Shown: piece by piece, positions 57,083-64,000 of the stretch | How positions within the stretch are numbered: position 1 is the first letter of the stretch | Layout: every line of letters starts with the position of its first letter | Source: Mycobacterium sp. 1081908.1 | Lineage (GTDB): Bacteria > Actinomycetota > Actinomycetes > Mycobacteriales > Mycobacteriaceae | DNA: 64,000 nt | Assembly: GCF_001673535.1 (NCBI RefSeq) | Contig: NZ_LZLY01000089.1 | Location: forward strand, 38,258-102,257 | Direction: 5' to 3' | Position numbers and translations under genes: made by a program | Notes under the pieces: model-generated | Databases searched by the model: none | What the model was told of the DNA's origin: nothing | The model's input: the letters and a program-made list of their open reading frames with translations, nothing else

Positions 57083-58159
57083 ATGCTCACCGATGAGCGG
57101 CGGATGGAGCTTTCCGACGTACTGCGACCCGCGGCACCACCCCGCGAGATCGACAACGTCTACACGGACGACCAACACGAACGCCTACTTGACGTCGTGC
57201 GCACCGAGGGTCCGTGGAAGCTGATCATCGCCCAACACTTCGCGTCGGCCGACGAGCTGATGGCGACGATGAGCGGTATGTTTCCGGAAGGATTCACCCC
57301 GTCGCTGGATTTGTTCCTGACGCCAACCTTTCGCGGTTACCTGGCCAACTACGGCGCCGTGCTCTACCCGCAACTGCACGACTGCTTCTACAACGCGCGG
57401 TTCCTTGAGTTGGCCAAGTCCTACTGGAGTGCCGAGTACGCAAAACCCCAGATGATGCTGTTCAACATCAACGGGCCGTGCGCCAATCGCGATCCGGGGC
57501 ACCTGGATTCACCGAGCTTCCGCGGTGTGCGGTACGAGAACGCACCCACGTGGCTGTGCAGTGTCATGGGCAAGTCAGGTCTGTTCCGCGATTACCTGAT
57601 CAAGATGGCGCAAGTCATCACCTGGTTCTCGCTGGATGCCGGCAGCGGCTTCACCTACTGGCCCGACGGGCCGCTGCGGCTGCCCCAGCGTGTGCTGCCG
57701 CCAATCAACAACCGCGGCGTCGTGGTGCAGAACGAGATGATGGTGCACCGCGGCGAGGCGAACGGGCGACTGGATCAACAGATTCCGCCCGGCCTGGCCT
57801 TCGACACCGTGTTCACCGGCGACCCGAGCCACCGCGACTACTGGTTGCTGAAGAACGGTGACGATGTGATCGCCCGCCACCACACCGACGAACTGCGCTT
57901 CCTGGTGCACTGGTCGGCCGAAGTGTTCGCCGATTACGACGAGCTGAAGAAGAATATGGAAGGCTCCGACGATCTTTCGGTCGAGCGGGCCATCGACATG
58001 ATGGTCGACGATCTCAAAACCAAGGGCATCAAGCTCGACGTCCCCGGCGAACCGCTGCACGATCCGGCGTTCATCAGCGCGCTCAACGCCGCCTACGATC
58101 TGGGCGGCCCATCCGTATATCCCGAAGAAGCACCGATCAGCGCGTTCCAGCTGGCATAA
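57083..58159 (+). CDS. putative non-haem iron oxygenase, unrecognised family
   Basis: This 358-residue protein has a motif G-H-L-D-S-P-S-F-R-G (His140-x-Asp142), a later M-M-V-H-R-G-E (His222) and an Arg further on, which together fit the H-x-D...H facial triad of cupin-fold Fe(II) oxygenases such as phytanoyl-CoA/2-oxoglutarate enzymes. The rest does not match a family I can name. ATG 57083 has an AAAGGAGGCGG box upstream. It is followed after 17 bp by an SDR gene. A hydroxylation of a hydrophobic ring compound would fit. Apart from the triad the identity is an inference. Confidence 0.7.
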   Translation: MLTDERRMELSDVLRPAAPPREIDNVYTDDQHERLLDVVRTEGPWKLIIAQHFASADELMATMSGMFPEGFTPSLDLFLTPTFRGYLANYGAVLYPQLHDCFYNARFLELAKSYWSAEYAKPQMMLFNINGPCANRDPGHLDSPSFRGVRYENAPTWLCSVMGKSGLFRDYLIKMAQVITWFSLDAGSGFTYWPDGPLRLPQRVLPPINNRGVVVQNEMMVHRGEANGRLDQQIPPGLAFDTVFTGDPSHRDYWLLKNGDDVIARHHTDELRFLVHWSAEVFADYDELKKNMEGSDDLSVERAIDMMVDDLKTKGIKLDVPGEPLHDPAFISALNAAYDLGGPSVYPEEAPISAFQLA

Positions 58160-58176
58160 CCGAAAGGGCTTGCGTA

Positions 58177-58959
58177 ATGGAGCGTTTCGCGGACCGACGC
58201 GTCATCGTCACCGGTGCCGGATCCGGCATCGGCCAGGCCACCGTGGCGAGGTTGCTCGATGAGGGCGCCACGGTCGTGGCCTACGACGTCTCGGCCGACG
58301 GGCTGGCACGCACCGCGGCCGCCGCCGACGACGCCGGCAGCGGTAAGCGACTGACCACCGCCGTCCTTGACATTTCCGACGAGGGCACCGTAACGGCCGC
58401 CGTGGATGCGGCGCTGTCCGAGCTCGGCGGGCTGGAAGTGCTGGTGAATGCGGCGGCAATCCAGCGCTGCGCCAACACCCACGAGCACACGCTGGCCGAC
58501 TGGAACGCCACCCTCGCGGTCAACCTGACGGGCACCTTCCTGATGACCCGGCAGGCGCTTCCGGCGCTGCTGTCCTCCGGGCGGGGCGTGGTGGTCAACT
58601 TCACCTCCACCGCAGCGTCGTTCGCGCATCCCTACATGGCGGCGTATGCCGCCAGTAAGGGCGGAGTGTTGTCGTTTACGCACTCGCTGGCGCTCGAATA
58701 CTCCAAGCAGGGGCTGCGCGCGGTCAACATCCAGCCCGGCGGGGTCTCCACGTCCCTCGCGCTCAGCACCCTGGACAAGATGCCCGACGGCTACGACCTC
58801 GGTCTCTGGGCCAAACAGACACCGCTGCTGCACGGGAAAGACAATGCCGTCCTGGGTGACCCGAGCGCCGTGGCTTCGGTGATCGCCATGGTCGCCTCTG
58901 ACGACGGCGCGTTCATCACCGGCACCGAAATACGGATCGACGGCGGCGCACACGCCTGA
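58177..58959 (+). CDS. short-chain dehydrogenase/reductase
   Basis: This 260-residue SDR has T-G-A-G-S-G-I-G (12-19), V-A-Y-D-V-S after beta-2, N-A-A-A-I in the NNAG position, the catalytic Ser region F-T-S-T-A-A, and Y-A-A-S-K. The last residues (T-E-I-R-I-D-G-G-A) are typical. It is co-transcribed with the putative iron oxygenase 17 bp upstream and would oxidise the alcohol the oxygenase makes. Downstream there is a 143-bp leader with hairpins before the next gene. Confidence 0.88.
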   Translation: MERFADRRVIVTGAGSGIGQATVARLLDEGATVVAYDVSADGLARTAAAADDAGSGKRLTTAVLDISDEGTVTAAVDAALSELGGLEVLVNAAAIQRCANTHEHTLADWNATLAVNLTGTFLMTRQALPALLSSGRGVVVNFTSTAASFAHPYMAAYAASKGGVLSFTHSLALEYSKQGLRAVNIQPGGVSTSLALSTLDKMPDGYDLGLWAKQTPLLHGKDNAVLGDPSAVASVIAMVASDDGAFITGTEIRIDGGAHA

Positions 58960-59012
58960 CAAATCGCGTAGTTTCGCTACCTCGTTGCGGCGCCGAATGC
59001 GTGTAGCGTCCC

Positions 59013-59080
59013 CACCGGATGGTGCGGATTAGTCGCGGGGGGAACCCGCGCCAGGCGTGAAGCCTGCAGGGAGTTCCTGC
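59013..59080 (+). ncRNA. structured 5' leader candidate upstream of the SAM methyltransferase
   Basis: Four hairpins follow one another: CACC/GGTG (59013-59024), CGCGGG/CCCGCG with loop GGGAA (59034-59050), CAGGC/GCCTG with loop GTGAA (59052-59066), and CAGG/CCTG with loop GAGTT (59067-59079). The ribosome site GAGAGGA and ATG 59103 come soon after. The order of the words GGGGGAACC, GTGAA and CCGAGCCG recalls actinobacterial c-di-AMP (ydaO) aptamers, but the match is partial. It may be a riboswitch or simply a stable leader. Confidence 0.35.
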
Positions 59081-59102
59081 CCGAGCCGTTGCGAGAGGAC
59101 GC

Positions 59103-59978
59103 ATGCCAGAAAGCGCTCAGAGCCTGCGGCCCCACTTCGAGGACGTGCAGGCCCATTACGACCTGTCCGATGACTTCTTCGCGCTGTTCTTAGACCCGAC
59201 ACGGACGTACACCTGCGCCTACTTCGAGCGCGACGACATGACGCTGGAAGAGGCCCAGATGGCCAAGATCGACCTGGCGCTGGGCAAACTCGGCCTGCAG
59301 CCGGGCATGACGCTCCTCGATGTGGGCTGCGGTTGGGGTTCGGCGATGGTCCGTGCGCTGGAGAAGTACGACGTCAACGTCGTCGGCCTGACGCTGAGCA
59401 GAAACCAGGTGGCCTACGTCGAAAAGCTGTTTGCGGCGTCGCACAGCCCCCGTTCCAAGCGGGTGCTGCTCAAAGGCTGGGAGGAGTTTCACGAGCCGGT
59501 GGACCGGATCGTCGCGATCGGCCCGCTCGAGCATTTCGGCTACGACCGCCACGCCCCCTTCTTCAAGTGGGCCCATAACCTGTTGCCGGCCGACGGAACG
59601 ATGCTCCTCCACACGATCGTGGTATTAAGCCGCGAGCAGATCCGGGAGCGGAACCTGCCGTTGACGATGTGGCATATCCGTTTCGTGAAATTCCTTCTGG
59701 AAGAGATCTTCCCCGGCGGCCGGCTGCCGACGGTGGAAATGGTCGAGGAGAATTCGACGGCGGTTGGGTTCAGCGTCAGCCGGATCCATCGGCTGCGGCC
59801 GCATTACAAGCGGACGCTCGACCTGTGGGCGGCGGCGCTGGAGGCGCACAAGAGCGAGGCGATCGCGATCCAATCCGAGGAGGTCTACGAGCGGTACATG
59901 CGGTACCTGACGGGCTGCGCCGAGTTGTTCCGCGACTGCTATACCGATCTGTGCCAGTTCACGCTTGAAAAGGGATAG
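59103..59978 (+). CDS. cyclopropane/mycolic-acid methyltransferase-family enzyme
   Basis: This 291-residue SAM-dependent methyltransferase has the N-terminal F-L-D-P-T-R-T-Y-T-C-A-Y-F-E, SAM motif L-L-D-V-G-C-G-W-G-S (71-80), I-G-P-L-E-H-F-G-Y-D-R and Y-x-x-Y-M-R-Y-L-T-G-C. It is of the CmaA/MmaA/UmaA/PcaA family, which methylates or cyclopropanates lipid double bonds through a bicarbonate-assisted carbocation. Its E-H-F-G replaces the usual E-H-F-G-H/A context slightly. The start has a strong GAGAGGA box. It stands alone in a catabolic region, and whether it acts on mycolate or on a substrate is open. Confidence 0.9.
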   Translation: MPESAQSLRPHFEDVQAHYDLSDDFFALFLDPTRTYTCAYFERDDMTLEEAQMAKIDLALGKLGLQPGMTLLDVGCGWGSAMVRALEKYDVNVVGLTLSRNQVAYVEKLFAASHSPRSKRVLLKGWEEFHEPVDRIVAIGPLEHFGYDRHAPFFKWAHNLLPADGTMLLHTIVVLSREQIRERNLPLTMWHIRFVKFLLEEIFPGGRLPTVEMVEENSTAVGFSVSRIHRLRPHYKRTLDLWAAALEAHKSEAIAIQSEEVYERYMRYLTGCAELFRDCYTDLCQFTLEKG

Positions 59979-59987
59979 TTCCCCCAA

Positions 59988-60293
59988 TTACGGCGTGGCG
60001 CACACCGTTTCGTCGACGATCGGCAACGACCCGCACCGCACCGCGTCGGCTATCGACTCGCTCAGCGCCGAGCAGGCGAGGAAGATCCCCCGGCTACCCG
60101 GTACCGAGATCTGCTCCGCGTCATGGCGTTCGGCACACCGGGAGGTCGCGTCGGCGGTCCACTGCACGCTGGTCTGGTTCCAGCTGCTCTTTCTCGCCAG
60201 CACTTGCGCACCGCAGGTCCGGCACGGCACCGGAATCATCGGCACATCGTCCAGGCGGTTGTCTTCCCTGATCGGTGAATCACGCGCCATCAT
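59988..60293 (-). CDS. small Cys-containing protein coupled to KshA-like oxygenase
   Basis: This 101-residue protein has six Cys (24, 27, 53, 74, 87, 98), with Cys24-x-x-Cys27 in P-C-R-T-C-G-A-Q, the start of a possible zinc- or iron-binding knuckle. I do not recognise the family. The ATG overlaps the KshA stop (ATGA), which means it is made in step with the oxygenase. It could be a metal chaperone, an electron carrier or a partner. It does not resemble the ferredoxin-reductase KshB. Confidence 0.7.
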   Translation of the reverse strand: MMARDSPIREDNRLDDVPMIPVPCRTCGAQVLARKSSWNQTSVQWTADATSRCAERHDAEQISVPGSRGIFLACSALSESIADAVRCGSLPIVDETVCATP

Positions 60294-61414
60294 GGCTGGG
60301 CGGCCATGTTCGCCTCGACCTGTTGCATCCACGCCTCGTAGGGCCGCGTGGTGTCCAGCTCGAACTCGAAGCGTTCCACCATGTCTGGCTGCACGTCGGC
60401 GACATCGACATAAAACTGTTGGTACCAACGACGCAGCTGATACACCGGACCGTCCTCCTCGACCAGGAGCGGGTTATCGATACGCGCCTTGTGGCGCCAG
60501 ATCTGCACATCCTGCTCGAAGCCCAGCTTCACGAAGTCGCCGAGACTGATCGCGGTCTGCATCGCGAGATCGTCGGGCAGCGCTTCGGATTTCTTGACGA
60601 TGATGCCGTATTGCAGCACAAAGGAATTCGCATCGATCGGGTAGTGGCAATTGATGAGCACCGTGTGGTGGTCGGCGTCCGGGTAGTGGTAGGTCAGGTC
60701 GTCGACCATGAAGGACGGGCCCCAGTAGGACGCCACCGAGGTAGTGCCGAGCATCTGCGCACCTTCGGTGCCGCCGAGGTCGGGACGGCCCGCGCTGTTC
60801 ATGTACTGCGTCGCCACGTGTCCTTCGAAGATGTTCTTGAAATGCGTGGGCAACGACCCGTGGATGTAGAAGAAGTGCGCCATATCCACGACGTTGTCGA
60901 TGATTTCGCGGCAGTTGGTGTTCACGACGGTCGTATACCAGTGCCAGTCGGTCCAATCGTCGCTGGAGGCACCGTCGATACGCGGGATGCTGACCTCGGG
61001 TGGGGGCGGGTTGTCTTCCGGGTCGTTCCACACGAACAACATGCCGTCTTGCTCCAGCGTGTTCCAGGCCTGCGTGCGGGCCAGCCGCGGGGTGCGCCTG
61101 CTGTACGGGACTTGCTTGCATCGCCCGTCGCCGCCCCAGCGCCAGTCATGGAACGGACACGCGATCTCGCTGCCCTTGACCTGGCCCTGGGAGAGGTCAC
61201 CGCCCATGTGCCGGCAGTAGCCGTCAAGGACGTTGATGTTGCCGTCCGCGCCGCGGAACACGACAAGTTTCTGGCCGAAGGCGTTGACCGCGTGCGGTTT
61301 GCCGTCACCGAACTCACGTAACAGGCCCAGGCAGTGCCAGCCGCGGGCAAACCGCGTCGGTGTGGCCTGCGCTTCGATGAGCCGAACTTGGCCGGCGTCG
61401 CGCTGCGATGTCAT
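60290..61414 (-). CDS. kshA: KshA-like Rieske oxygenase (3-ketosteroid 9-alpha-hydroxylase type)
   Basis: This 374-residue oxygenase has the Rieske ligands Cys67, His69, Cys86 and His89 (C-R-H-M-G-G-D-L, C-P-F-H-D-W), at the same positions as in M. tuberculosis KshA, and the non-haem iron motif around Asn174, His180 and His185 (D-N-V-V-D-M-A-H-F-F-Y-I-H). A substrate-binding C-terminal domain ends with D-P-D-M-V-E-R-F-E-F-E-L. KshA opens steroid ring B by C9 hydroxylation using electrons from KshB. No KshB is present here. It is divergent from the KstD-like gene over 101 bp. Confidence 0.9.
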   Translation of the reverse strand: MTSQRDAGQVRLIEAQATPTRFARGWHCLGLLREFGDGKPHAVNAFGQKLVVFRGADGNINVLDGYCRHMGGDLSQGQVKGSEIACPFHDWRWGGDGRCKQVPYSRRTPRLARTQAWNTLEQDGMLFVWNDPEDNPPPPEVSIPRIDGASSDDWTDWHWYTTVVNTNCREIIDNVVDMAHFFYIHGSLPTHFKNIFEGHVATQYMNSAGRPDLGGTEGAQMLGTTSVASYWGPSFMVDDLTYHYPDADHHTVLINCHYPIDANSFVLQYGIIVKKSEALPDDLAMQTAISLGDFVKLGFEQDVQIWRHKARIDNPLLVEEDGPVYQLRRWYQQFYVDVADVQPDMVERFEFELDTTRPYEAWMQQVEANMAAQP

Positions 61415-61515
61415 ATGCGATATTTCAACCCGCGAGCGGAGCCGCGGGGGCGGCTTGTTCCACTCATCAGGAGGGCTCTTCCGCCGCAGCGTCGACGCGG
61501 CATACCGTTCTCAGC

Positions 61516-63219
61516 GTGACTCAGCACAGCACGACCATTCCCGTCGGACTTCCGGTGGCCGATACCACGGTGGACCTGCTGGTAGTCGGCTCGGGCACCG
61601 GCATGGCGGCTGCGCTGGCGGCGCATGAGTTGGGATTGTCCGTGCTCATCGTCGAGAAGTCGTCCTACGTGGGCGGCTCGACCGCCCGGTCCGGGGGCGC
61701 CTTGTGGCTGCCGGCCGGACCGGTGCTGGCCGATGCAGGCGCCAACGACACCGCCGAGCGCGCCACGACCTACCTGGAGGCGGTAGTCGCCGGCTCGGCA
61801 CCCCACCAGCGTTCCGTCGGCTTTGTCACGCATCTGTCGGCGACAGTCGAAATGTTGCGCCGCACGACGCCGCTGCGGCTGTTCTGGGCCCGCGACTATT
61901 CCGACTACCACCCCGAGGAGCCCGGCGGCAGCGCGGCCGGACGCACCTGCGAGTGCCGGCCACTGGACACGTCGATTCTCGGTGAGTACCGCACCCGACT
62001 CAGGCCGGGCGTGCTGGAGGCGGGCGTCTCGATCCCGACGACCGGTGCCGACTACCGCTGGATGAACCTCGTGGTTCGGGTGCCCCATAAGGGCATTCCC
62101 ACGTTCGCCAAGCGGGTGGCACAGGGCGTGGGCGGCCGTCTGCTGGGCCGGCGCTATGCGGCGGGCGGGCAGGGCCTGACGGCCGGGCTGTTCGCAGGCG
62201 TGCTGCGCGCCGGCATCCCGGTGTGGACCGACACCACTCTGCTGCGCCTTGATAGCGACGGTGGCCGCGTGAGCGGCGCGGTCGTGAACCACCACGGCCG
62301 CGAGGTGACAATCACGGCGCGGCGCGGGGTTGTGTTGGCCACCGGGGGTTTCGACCACAGCATGGACATGCGGTGGAAATTCCAATCGGAATCGCTGGGG
62401 GACAACTTTAGTCTGGGCGCCGAATCCAACACCGGTGACGGCATCCGCGCGGCGCAAGAACTCGGCGCGGACATCGATTTGATGGATCAGGCGTGGTGGT
62501 TCCCGGCCGTCGCGCCGCTACCAGGCCATGCGCCCGTAGTGATGCTCGCCGAGCGGTCACTTCCCGGTTGCCTGATCGTGGATCAACACGGCCACCGGTT
62601 CTGCAACGAGTCGACCGACTACATGTCGTTCGGCCAGCAGTTGCTCGAACTGGAGCGGTCGGGCAGCCCGATCGAAGCGATGTGGATCATCTTCGATCAG
62701 CAGTACCGCAACAGTTATGTGTTTGGCGCGGAACTGTTTCCGCGGATGCCGCTTCCGCAGGCGTGGTACGACGCGGGCATCGCCGCTCGGGCCGACAGCC
62801 TCGCCGGACTGGCCGGACGCATCGGTGTTCCCGTGCCGGAGTTCGTCCAGACGATGGCCCGCTTCAACGAAAGCGCCTGCGCCGGACAGGATCCCGATTT
62901 CGGTCGGGGGCGCAGCGCCTACGACCGCTACTACGGCGACCCCACGATCACCCCGAACCCCAACCTGCGTCCGCTGGTCAAGGGCCCGTTCTACGCCGTG
63001 AAACTGGTACTCAGCGATCTGGGCACCTGCGGAGGCCTGAAGGCAGACGAACGGGCGCGGGTGCTGCGCGAGGACGGGAGCGTAATCGCCGGGTTGTACG
63101 CGATCGGCAATACCGCCGCCAACGCGTTTGGCACAACGTACCCGGGGGCGGGCGCGACAATCGCGCAGGGACTCGTCTACGGCTACATCGCGGCCCTCGA
63201 CGCGGCGGGCACCGGCTAG
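61516..63219 (+). CDS. 3-ketosteroid Delta1-dehydrogenase-like flavoprotein (KstD family)
   Basis: This 567-residue FAD enzyme is about the length of KstD. Its N-terminus has V-V-G-S-G-T-G-M-A-A-A-L-A-A (23-36), a central long insertion, and the C-terminal T-T-Y-P-G-A-G-A-T-I with Tyr542 and Gly546, the positions of the catalytic Tyr and Gly of KstD. It would introduce a 1,2-double bond into a 3-keto ring. GTG 61516 is used. It is divergent from KshA, the classic KstD/KshA pairing, and converges on PadR with a 4-bp overlap. Confidence 0.9.
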   Translation: MTQHSTTIPVGLPVADTTVDLLVVGSGTGMAAALAAHELGLSVLIVEKSSYVGGSTARSGGALWLPAGPVLADAGANDTAERATTYLEAVVAGSAPHQRSVGFVTHLSATVEMLRRTTPLRLFWARDYSDYHPEEPGGSAAGRTCECRPLDTSILGEYRTRLRPGVLEAGVSIPTTGADYRWMNLVVRVPHKGIPTFAKRVAQGVGGRLLGRRYAAGGQGLTAGLFAGVLRAGIPVWTDTTLLRLDSDGGRVSGAVVNHHGREVTITARRGVVLATGGFDHSMDMRWKFQSESLGDNFSLGAESNTGDGIRAAQELGADIDLMDQAWWFPAVAPLPGHAPVVMLAERSLPGCLIVDQHGHRFCNESTDYMSFGQQLLELERSGSPIEAMWIIFDQQYRNSYVFGAELFPRMPLPQAWYDAGIAARADSLAGLAGRIGVPVPEFVQTMARFNESACAGQDPDFGRGRSAYDRYYGDPTITPNPNLRPLVKGPFYAVKLVLSDLGTCGGLKADERARVLREDGSVIAGLYAIGNTAANAFGTTYPGAGATIAQGLVYGYIAALDAAGTG

Positions 63220-63890
63220 TCAGCTGCGCGCTTGGCCTCGACCTGCTTCTCGATTTCACGCCAGTAGCCGGGCGTGGGCCGTGGTTTACCGAAACCGCTC
63301 TTGGCCGCCTTTTGGATGATGGTGTCGGCCTCGTCGATGTCTTTCATGAGTTCCAGCGCGAACTCACGTTCCGCGGCGTAGTACTTGGCCGCCCAGCGCA
63401 GCGCGATCACCGAATACGCCCACGCCGGTTCCGCCTCGGCGCCCTCGGCGTCCTCGACCGCTTTCTGGTGCCGGGCTTCCGCGTACGCGATGTGCTCCTG
63501 CAGCAGTTCCTTGAGTCGGGCCGGGTTGCTGAGGTGGCCGAAGGTGACTCGCAGCAGCACGCTGTGCTTGAGCACCGGCGGATCCACCGGTGCGCGATTC
63601 GTCCACTCGGTGACGGCGTTCATTCCCGCCAGGGTGATTTTGTACAGCCGGCGGGTACGGGTGCCCTCGTCGTGCTCGACGCGCGACGTAACCAGCCCCA
63701 GGCCCTCGAGCTTCTTCAGCTCGGTGTAGATCTGGCTGTACGACGGGCTCCAGTAGTACAGGTCGACGCTCCAGTCGATCCATTTCTTGAGGTCGTAGCC
63801 GGAGACTTCCTCTTCGTAGGACATCATGCCCAGCAGCGCCCAACTGGTGGCGGCCAGTGCCGGCTTCACCTGCTTGCCGCCATCGTCCAT
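63216..63890 (-). CDS. PadR-family transcriptional regulator
   Basis: This 224-residue regulator has an N-terminal winged helix (A-L-L-G-M-M-S-Y-E-E-E-V-S-G-Y-D-L-K-K-W, Y-S-Q-I-Y-T-E-L-K-K-L-E-G-L-G-L-V-T-S-R-V-E) and a C-terminal coiled helical dimerisation region (about 150-224). PadR proteins repress phenolic-acid and catabolic genes. The last codons overlap the KstD stop. The 3' overlap with KstD and the closeness of KshA make it a candidate for control of the KshA/KstD pair. Confidence 0.88.
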   Translation of the reverse strand: MDDGGKQVKPALAATSWALLGMMSYEEEVSGYDLKKWIDWSVDLYYWSPSYSQIYTELKKLEGLGLVTSRVEHDEGTRTRRLYKITLAGMNAVTEWTNRAPVDPPVLKHSVLLRVTFGHLSNPARLKELLQEHIAYAEARHQKAVEDAEGAEAEPAWAYSVIALRWAAKYYAAEREFALELMKDIDEADTIIQKAAKSGFGKPRPTPGYWREIEKQVEAKRAAD

Positions 63891-63964
63891 TTCGCAAGAT
63901 TAACAACGTGGGTCACATGAATGCCTTCCGAGGACCGCTGGCCGGGACATCGAATTGCCGCGGC

Positions 63965-64000
63965 CTATTTGGCCTTCGACCGCTCCATCCACAGCAGCAC
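63965..64000 (-). CDS. 3' end of a leftward gene, partial
   Basis: On the minus strand the last 12 codons (V-L-L-W-M-E-R-S-K-A-K, stop) are open to the window edge. Nothing else can be said; the rest of the gene lies outside. Confidence 0.35.
   Translation of the reverse strand: MLLWMERSKAK

Noticed and set aside
61489..61498. Perfect 10-bp palindrome GCGTCGACGC in the KshA/KstD gap
   Set aside because: Palindromes of this length and GC content arise often by chance in this genome, so it is not called an operator.
61408..61515. In-frame N-terminal extension of the KstD-like protein
   Set aside because: It would run through the divergent KshA promoter, and the GTG at 61516 gives the expected KstD N-terminus.
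1..64000. tRNA, rRNA, CRISPR array or prophage genes
   Set aside because: I saw no cloverleaf-like sequence, no spaced repeat array and no phage structural or integrase gene anywhere in the window.

Overview
This window is high-GC, densely packed actinobacterial DNA and almost certainly comes from a nontuberculous Mycobacterium. The marker genes are a PE-family protein, a homologue of the tuberculosis two-FHA ABC transporter Rv1747, a cyclopropane/mycolic-acid methyltransferase-like enzyme, a wax-ester synthase/DGAT, a mycobacterial type III polyketide synthase, two SDRs of the mycofactocin-coupled type, F420-linked LLM and PPOX proteins, and three FadD-type ligases. I saw no tRNA, rRNA, CRISPR array, transposase or phage gene.

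Left part (1-20.4 kb). A leftward amidohydrolase / class II aldolase / acyl-CoA ligase set is followed by small membrane and exported proteins. Next comes an SDR gene broken into two pieces, with a low-GC PE gene lying between them (5330-7063). A ten-gene leftward operon (7950-16949) joined by 4-14 bp overlaps encodes, in transcription order, two acyl-CoA dehydrogenases, two MaoC/hotdog hydratase subunits, a thiolase-like protein without nucleophilic Cys, a DUF35 OB protein, an alpha/beta esterase, a Baeyer-Villiger-type monooxygenase and a FadD. It resembles the cholesterol side-chain igr module, with the DUF35 domain as a free protein. A divergent TetR gene is coupled to a ferritin-like di-iron protein.

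Middle part (20.4-34 kb). This holds the Rv1747-like transporter, an esterase, an SDR, a type III PKS with an isoprenylcysteine-methyltransferase-like partner, a Gln-rich exported protein, a molybdopterin oxidoreductase divergent from an F420 LLM enzyme, a PPOX protein and the wax-ester synthase.

Right part (34-64 kb). This is a catabolic island with the parts of steroid A/B-ring degradation: a KshA-like Rieske oxygenase, a KstD-like dehydrogenase, an HsaA-like hydroxylase, an HsaC/BphC-like extradiol dioxygenase with all metal and active-site residues, and an HsaD-like C-C hydrolase. They are mixed with two more BVMOs, two esterases, five SDRs, SnoaL-like proteins, a putative non-haem iron oxygenase and four regulators (IclR, TetR, PadR and probably others outside). 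KshB, HsaB and HsaEFG are not in the window; only a degenerate ferredoxin fragment remains.

Taken together the window looks like a pathway for taking up and breaking down a polycyclic or terpenoid compound: CoA activation, beta-oxidation and retro-aldol removal of a side chain, dehydrogenation and hydroxylation of rings, Baeyer-Villiger lactone formation, ester hydrolysis and extradiol cleavage. Several promoters carry different perfect palindromes, which suggests separate substrate-responsive switches. The substrate is an inference; it is not shown by the sequence.
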